Of a stretch of 48,767 bases of DNA, positions 44,107-48,767 are shown one piece after another. The translations under genes and the position numbers were made by a program. The notes under the pieces are model-generated. The model did not search any database, had not been told where the DNA came from, and saw nothing but the letters and a program-made list of their open reading frames with translations. Position 1 is the first letter of the stretch; every line of letters begins with the position of its first letter. The stretch spans positions 1 through 48,767 of the forward strand of contig JAUMZY010000013.1 of NCBI GenBank assembly GCA_030527885.1, read 5' to 3'. Origin of the DNA: Corynebacterium sp. (GTDB lineage Bacteria > Actinomycetota > Actinomycetes > Mycobacteriales > Mycobacteriaceae).

Positions 44107-45657
44107 TTAGTTGATGCAGCGCGGCCCATTGCCGCCAGCATCAATGGTAGGGGAGGCGTTGTCCTCTCCCATGGCTTGGCCCTCTTGACCAACCACATTC
44201 GAAGCAGACGTGGAGGTTCCTCCAGAACTTTCAGTTCCCTCGGAATCGGCAGGGGCGGCAGCGGTCGGCCCGTCATAATCGGCAGCTGCAACCACGATGA
44301 TGGTGTTGTCGTCAAGCTCAGCACGAGCAACTACGGGTAAACCCAGTTCCTGCCCAATGGCAACAGCATTTTCATCGGTCTTGCTTGCAGCCATGACCTG
44401 CGACTGATCGTACAGGCCCGGCTCGGCATTGCCCGTCTCTGCTACCTCATAATTAGCCTTCTTCAACACACCAGCTATGCCTGTTGCAAGGCCTGTGGTG
44501 CCGGACGCATTCAACACTGTGATGTGTGCGGTTGATTTCGATTCGGTTTGGGTTTCTGAAGGGCGCTTAAGTTCTAACGCGCTGTCGCCCAAAAGTTGAT
44601 TGAAGAACTCATGCACCTGCTCCGGGTTGACCGTCACCACGGATTCCCCATTATCGCCGACACCATCAATAGAGGTCACGGGGATAGTACTGAATTTCAC
44701 GTTGCCGCCGGTCAGGTTCGACATCTGCACTGCCAACTGGGAGAGATCCCAACTGCTATCCAACGTGAGGGAGCGTTTGGCGGCATCCTGCAACTTGGAA
44801 AACGAATCCCCTTGCAGCATGTTTGTCGAAAGTATCTTCGATACGAGTGAGGCCATGTACGCCTGTTGCCGCACAATCCGATCCAAGTCACCCCGCGGCA
44901 ACCCATGCCGCTGCCGTACGAACGCTAAGCCCTGGCTACCGTTGAGAGTTTGCCGCCCCGCCGGGAAATTCGCCCCGGAATACTCATCCTCAACCGCATT
45001 ATTCAGGCACACTTCCACACCACCCACAGCATCCGTGAGCAGCACAAACCCCACCAAACCCACCTCAGCGTAGTGGTCCACACTAATGCCCGTGAGATCC
45101 GAAATGGCCGTGATTAAACCGGACTGGCCTGCCGTTTTGGCCTCTTTCTCCACCTCCGGGCTATCGGCCTCCCCGGATTCCAACAACCGGGTTTTCTCCG
45201 CAGCCTTGTGCCCCGAGTACACTGCATTGATCTTCGTATTTCCCAACGTATCGTCATGAATATACGTATCCCGAGGAATGGAAATCGCCGTTGCCGACGT
45301 ACCATCGTTGGGAATCCTAATCAGCATGATCGTGTCAGTGTTATCCGCCTCCTCATCCCCCGCATGCAAGAGTTCTATCTCCTCCGGGGTCAGCGGATTG
45401 CCCTCCGCATCCGTGCGGGAATCATTGCCCACCAGCAGAATATCAACAGCGCCATCAGCGGCGTCACCTTTGAGCTTCAAATCCGGGGGCTTAGGCCCGA
45501 ACCCGGAAATAACAAAATACCCCACCCCAGAAACCACCAGCATGATGGCGGCAAGCAGCGCAAGAAAAGCCTTGACCACAGGCGGCCCTTGCTGTCTAAT
45601 GCTGGGGCCGAAATTGGGCGGGGCTTGGGGCTGCTGATGATGGGGCGTAGCACTCAT
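44107..45657 (-). CDS. LytR-CpsA-Psr family protein with LytR_C domain
   Basis: Cell-wall ligase of 516 aa. A cytoplasmic N-terminal tail is followed by one membrane helix (FLALLAAIMLVVSGVGYFVI, about residues 31-50). The LCP domain has VDILLVGNDSRTD near 72, NTDTIMLIRIP near 105, ISIPRDTYI near 123 and RQRHGLPRGDLDRIVRQQAY near 250, the arginines and aspartates that hold the polyprenyl phosphate. The C-terminal LytR_C domain (about 360-440) contains ITVLNASGTTGLATGIAGVL. Such proteins attach arabinogalactan to peptidoglycan in corynebacteria. The end is a Gly/Ser/Thr-rich tail. No operon partner. Confidence 0.92.
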   Translation of the reverse strand: MSATPHHQQPQAPPNFGPSIRQQGPPVVKAFLALLAAIMLVVSGVGYFVISGFGPKPPDLKLKGDAADGAVDILLVGNDSRTDAEGNPLTPEEIELLHAGDEEADNTDTIMLIRIPNDGTSATAISIPRDTYIHDDTLGNTKINAVYSGHKAAEKTRLLESGEADSPEVEKEAKTAGQSGLITAISDLTGISVDHYAEVGLVGFVLLTDAVGGVEVCLNNAVEDEYSGANFPAGRQTLNGSQGLAFVRQRHGLPRGDLDRIVRQQAYMASLVSKILSTNMLQGDSFSKLQDAAKRSLTLDSSWDLSQLAVQMSNLTGGNVKFSTIPVTSIDGVGDNGESVVTVNPEQVHEFFNQLLGDSALELKRPSETQTESKSTAHITVLNASGTTGLATGIAGVLKKANYEVAETGNAEPGLYDQSQVMAASKTDENAVAIGQELGLPVVARAELDDNTIIVVAAADYDGPTAAAPADSEGTESSGGTSTSASNVVGQEGQAMGEDNASPTIDAGGNGPRCIN

Positions 45658-45820
45658 ACTGCTTCTAGGGTAGTCAATGAACCCAAGCTAGACCACGAGC
45701 TATACCTAGTGTCATGGGAAAAATGTGGGGGAATGAAGGTAGGAGAGGAGCTAAAGCGGGCTGCTTGGGCTGTGTGTCAGAGCATGCTAAATCACGTCGC
45801 CTACCATTCATGCCTACGCA

Positions 45821-46687
45821 TCATTCATTGTTGAGGCCTTCAGCAATCCGCACTGTCTCAACCGCAATTCGCGTTACTTTCGCAATCAAATCTACGATAT
45901 AGCGTGGATTACCAACTTCATCAGCCCAGTCATTTGGGTCGTTGATAATTCCGGATGCTTTATCTTTCTTGATCTGATAACGATCAATTAACCATGCTAT
46001 CGCCAAGCGCGATCCCAACATGTACTGCTCAGCTTCCGCCGGAATGTCTCGGATTGTAATGTGCTTGTTGTAGATCAGTGTTGTTGTATCATTGATATTT
46101 TTTCCAGTCTCTGGGTCTTTGATTTTTGCCCATTTCATCTTGGTGACTTTCCACGTATCTTGCTTTTCGACGTCTACAGTGGGCTTCATATCCAGAGTCA
46201 CTGGCCAAGGCTCTATATCCTCATAGTTGAGATGCAGATCCATTAGTTTTTGACCAGCTGTCGCTAACTGATCGAAGCGTGCTTGGTTAGTTGGGGTTTC
46301 AATATGCGGTAGCATTTTCTTCAAATCTTCTACATATTTTTCCCGATATTCGGTGTCATGTAGCTGCCCATAAACGAAATAGAAAATATCATCCTTGGTA
46401 ATATTTTTGCCAAGTTTTCCTTGGTAGATCGCTAGAATTTCATCAGTGATGTTATCAACACGGCGATACCTGTCTTTGATCTCACCCTCATGACCTGGCT
46501 TTGCGGATGCCTGGTTTTCTGCACTATAAAAGTCCAGTTCGCCTTCATTGGCCTTTACTGGTTCCCAGGTCCAGCGGGCGAAGAATTGAGCAGCATCCAT
46601 AAACAAACCTAAATTGGGAATCTGGTTTGTCCCTAGTACTGGGATGCTTGGTGTTTTTCGGACACTGTTGTAGGTCCTCGTGGTCAA
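45821..46687 (-). pseudogene. C-terminal remnant of a type ISP-like restriction-modification enzyme
   Basis: The 288-aa reading frame lacks any start-like N-terminus but matches the C-terminal end of large DEAD/DEAH helicase-methylase restriction enzymes (LlaBIII-like type ISP). Landmarks are TYNSVRKTPSIPVLGTNQIP, FFARWTWEPV, ITKDDIFYFVYGQLHDTEYR, and AGQKLMDLHLNYEDIEPWP. The full proteins are well over 1,000 aa, so the helicase, nuclease and methylase parts are missing. An in-frame stop (TGA) lies just before HDAPNRLTTRTYNS. Base composition is visibly AT-richer than the neighbours, in line with horizontal acquisition followed by deletion. A near copy of the 12-mer (11 of 12) is at 46162-46173. 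Confidence 0.8.
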
Positions 46688-47146
46688 GCGGTTTGGCGCA
46701 TCATGTACTCCTGTTCAACTTCAATGTGGTGTGCGATATCCCAGGAAAGAATGCAGCCATGGTGGGGGAAGCATTGTTTGCTGCATGGTTTGCATTAATG
46801 GGTTAACCCGACTGTCTTTGTAGCACATGTGGTGTTTACGTGCGGTAGTGTTTAGGCGACACTGGGATGCATAAATGATTTTTTATAGGTCTTTATAAGC
46901 GATTTAGCGGGGGTGAAGCTTATCAATCGCATTTTCGGATAAGTGCGGGCTAATAATGGTCTAAGACGTACTGGTAGTATGATATGTTTTCCTTAAAAGT
47001 GCTGTTCAGGGTATATCGCTTAGGTGTTCTATTGATACCCCCGTACTATTGGTAGGGGGTATACGCTGCGGTGATGCGTGTTGTAGAGTCGCGGATATTG
47101 GTGTTGCACATCAAAGTACGTTCTCTAATTTTTTAGGAGTTAAGTC
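46688..47146. other. AT-rich intergenic region
   Basis: No convincing gene is seen in these 459 bases. It has short AT-rich tracts (TTTTTTATAG near 46880) and the inverted repeat at 47035-47062. It separates the restriction-modification remnant from the secreted amidase gene and probably carries the promoter and leader of the latter; a TTAGGAG ribosome binding site is at 47134-47140. Confidence 0.5.
47035..47062. promoter_or_regulatory. Inverted repeat upstream of the secreted amidase gene
   Basis: ATACCCCC (47035-47042) and GGGGGTAT (47055-47062) are a perfect 8-bp inverted repeat with a 12-base spacer, 85 bases upstream of the amidase ATG. It may be a regulator site or a leader hairpin. 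Confidence 0.5.
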
Positions 47147-48579
47147 ATGAAGTCGAAACTTCGTTATATGACGCGGGGGGGGCGCTGATTCTGGCTGCTG
47201 GCCTCACCTTGGGTGCTGCTCCGGTAGCGTCTGCTGCTGGTGCCAGGGTAGATCTTGATGTGGTGACGAAGGTCGTGACCGCGTATCAGGATTTGTTGGA
47301 TTCGCATTGGACTGATGCGGGTTGTTCGCTGTCTAATTGTGTGAATGCTAGTAGTTCCGTGTTTGCCTCATCGGGGAGTAACGGGTCACAGCGGGGATCA
47401 AGCTTTGGGGGATCTTCGAAGAAGAAGCAGAAGAATCCCGGGGAGAACCCGAAATTCACCACAGAAGAAGCAAGCCTGTTGGATCTGCGCGATTTTATGA
47501 AAAAGACTGGTTTGCCGATTACCTCGGCAAAGAGCGAGATTCATGTTGCGAAAGCTGACATGACTGCGGAGGGGAAAGTCACCGTATCTGTTAATGTTGG
47601 TACGACAAAGACCTACGACGATGTAGAGAATCTGCCTAGTTATGTGGTGGATACGCATACGATGACGCTGGCTCCCAATCGGGAGAATCTGTTTGCTGTG
47701 GTAGAAGATACTGTTGACCCGTGGCCGGTGGAAGATCATTCGGTGGGGGAGTTGGAGAATGCTCCTACGGATCCGCCTGTTGAGACCCCGTTTGAAGCGC
47801 TTCTTGGCCACAAGGAAGGTCAAGCTCGTCAGGTAGCTCATTCTACGGATGCGACGTTTTCGTTACCGGTTTCTCGGCAACAAGATGATCCTGCTGCGGG
47901 CATGCATTTTGTTGCGGATGACGATTACAAACAACCGAAACCTGATGTGAAGAAGATGGTTGATTATGCTTTGGACTGGACTAGTGAAGCTAAGCAACCC
48001 CCAGAGAAAAAGGAAGATGTTATTAACTTTCTGTACCCCAACCATGATGGTTCGAATTGCGCGAATTTTGCTTCGCAAGCTTTAGATGCAGGAGGCTGGA
48101 AGCACAAATGGAGTCGTTCTCGGGGGGATGCTAACGCTTGGAATCCGGGTGTGCTTGGGCAGGGAGCAAGCTACACATGGACTCTGGCGCGAGATTTGTA
48201 CACGTATGTACAGCATCATGGTACTTATAAGCCTGTAACTATTGACTACGAACATGAACAGGCACGGCCAGGTGATCTGATTTTTACAGATTGGGATAAC
48301 GGTAAAGAGAATGGGATGGGCCACCCTGATAAGGTGATTGATCATGTGATGGTCGTGACTGGAACAGCAACATTGAAAGAAGCTTTTGAATTTCCTAATG
48401 ATGAGCCGAAAGGGCCTGAGGATAAGCTGTTGTTTACAGGACCGGTTACGAGAGTTTCAAGAATTTCTCAGAAGTCCCCTAATCGGCATAACCGGCCAAT
48501 TACTGAAACGTACCGCATTTTACGGACGAAATACCATGCTGATCCAGCACAAATGAGGTGGTTTGGTCTGAGTCTATAG
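47147..48579 (+). pseudogene. Secreted amidase-domain protein, out of frame in a G8 tract
   Basis: ATG 47147 has a good TTAGGAG ribosome binding site and opens a signal peptide (MKSKLRYMT) but runs into TGA after the G8 run at 47175-47182. One more G would continue it as RGGALILAAGLTLGAAPVAS, a perfect Sec signal peptide joined to the long frame that ends at 48579. The mature part has a variable Lys/Pro/Glu-rich middle and a C-terminal putative amidase domain (Amidase_6 type). The catalytic cysteine block is DGSNCANFASQALDAGGWK, and a histidine is in DKVIDHVMVVTG. It may cut cell-wall peptides. As read, translation could start only at TTG 47209, without a signal peptide. Base composition is AT-richer than core genes. 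Confidence 0.75.
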
Positions 48580-48646
48580 GGTCAAAGAATGACTTGTGTA
48601 ATTGATACATGGTGGTGTGGCACGATGCGCTTTTAGGAGTGGATGG

Positions 48647-48767
48647 TTGCTGCACCGCCTTGTGTTGATCGTAATTATTATAGGGTTGTTGATGATGCGT
48701 GATCGAAAGATGATCTGTCTTGTGTCCTTTCTTCTCATCATTGTGTTCGGGGTGGTTAGTGTAACCA
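48647..48767 (+). CDS. Start of a membrane protein, cut by the window edge
   Basis: The frame from TTG 48647 is open to the end of the window (about 40 codons) and reads LLHRLVLIVIIIGLLM, RDRKMI, then CLVSFLLIIVFGVVSVT. It holds two hydrophobic stretches separated by a charged turn. An AGGAG ribosome binding site at 48635-48639 is well spaced (seven bases) for the TTG start. Family cannot be told from this fragment. It lies downstream of the amidase gene, perhaps in the same transcript. Confidence 0.4.
   Translation, partial: MLHRLVLIVIIIGLLMMRDRKMICLVSFLLIIVFGVVSVT

Noticed and set aside
1-48767. CRISPR array, prophage or complete insertion sequence
   Set aside because: No regularly spaced direct repeats, no transposase or integrase and no phage structural genes were seen. 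The dispersed 12-mer has irregular spacing and both orientations, unlike a CRISPR.

Overview
The window looks like a chromosomal segment of a Corynebacterium of moderate GC content (roughly 55-58% by eye). The evidence is a set of neighbours I know from corynebacteria: aceE divergent from a DUF3052 gene, cobD, a SURF1/tyrosine phosphatase/HAD-phosphatase group, cobC-like aminotransferase, Nif3-like, zinc-ribbon and RNase H-phosphatase genes, rnpB, glnA2-glnE, a hmuO heme oxygenase with a DtxR-type site, and thrC of the corynebacterial type. The species cannot be fixed from sequence alone.

Layout. 1-3,240: three homoprotocatechuate meta-cleavage genes (hpaD, hpaH, hpaI) and a broken small gene. 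3,400-8,800: accessory genes (HxlR regulator with a SnoaL-like protein, MFS exporter with a divergent TetR regulator, TRIC-type channel, cytoplasmic serine hydrolase, an acyl carrier protein). 8,890-13,730: an alpha/beta hydrolase followed by an LssY_C membrane protein, a secreted protein and two tandem methyltransferase copies; three of these five genes are frameshifted. 13,860-39,690: mostly housekeeping genes, all intact, with one tRNA-Val(TAC) and the RNase P RNA. 39,700-48,767: MarR regulator with an SMR efflux pair (one subunit broken), a secreted penicillin-binding-like protein, a DUF2231 protein, an Na+/H+ antiporter, an LCP ligase, the C-terminal remnant of a large restriction-modification enzyme, and a secreted amidase-domain protein put out of frame in a G8 tract.

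How genes work together. HpaD, HpaH and HpaI are three steps of the 4-hydroxyphenylacetate/homoprotocatechuate lower pathway; the remaining enzymes must lie elsewhere. GlnA2 and GlnE belong to nitrogen metabolism. HmuO releases iron from heme and carries a likely DtxR site. Nif3-like, zinc-ribbon and RNase H-phosphatase genes form a compact run ending at rnpB. Two regulator/exporter pairs (TetR/MFS and MarR/SMR) have inverted repeats that look like their operators.

The two most unusual signals are not genes. First, a non-palindromic 12-mer, GCGTCGAAAAGC, occurs eight times exactly, on both strands, between and within genes and in different reading frames; chance predicts far fewer than one copy. 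Second, every frameshift I can reconstruct is a single missing base, mostly in homopolymer runs, and all fall in accessory genes while about 25 kb of core genes has none.
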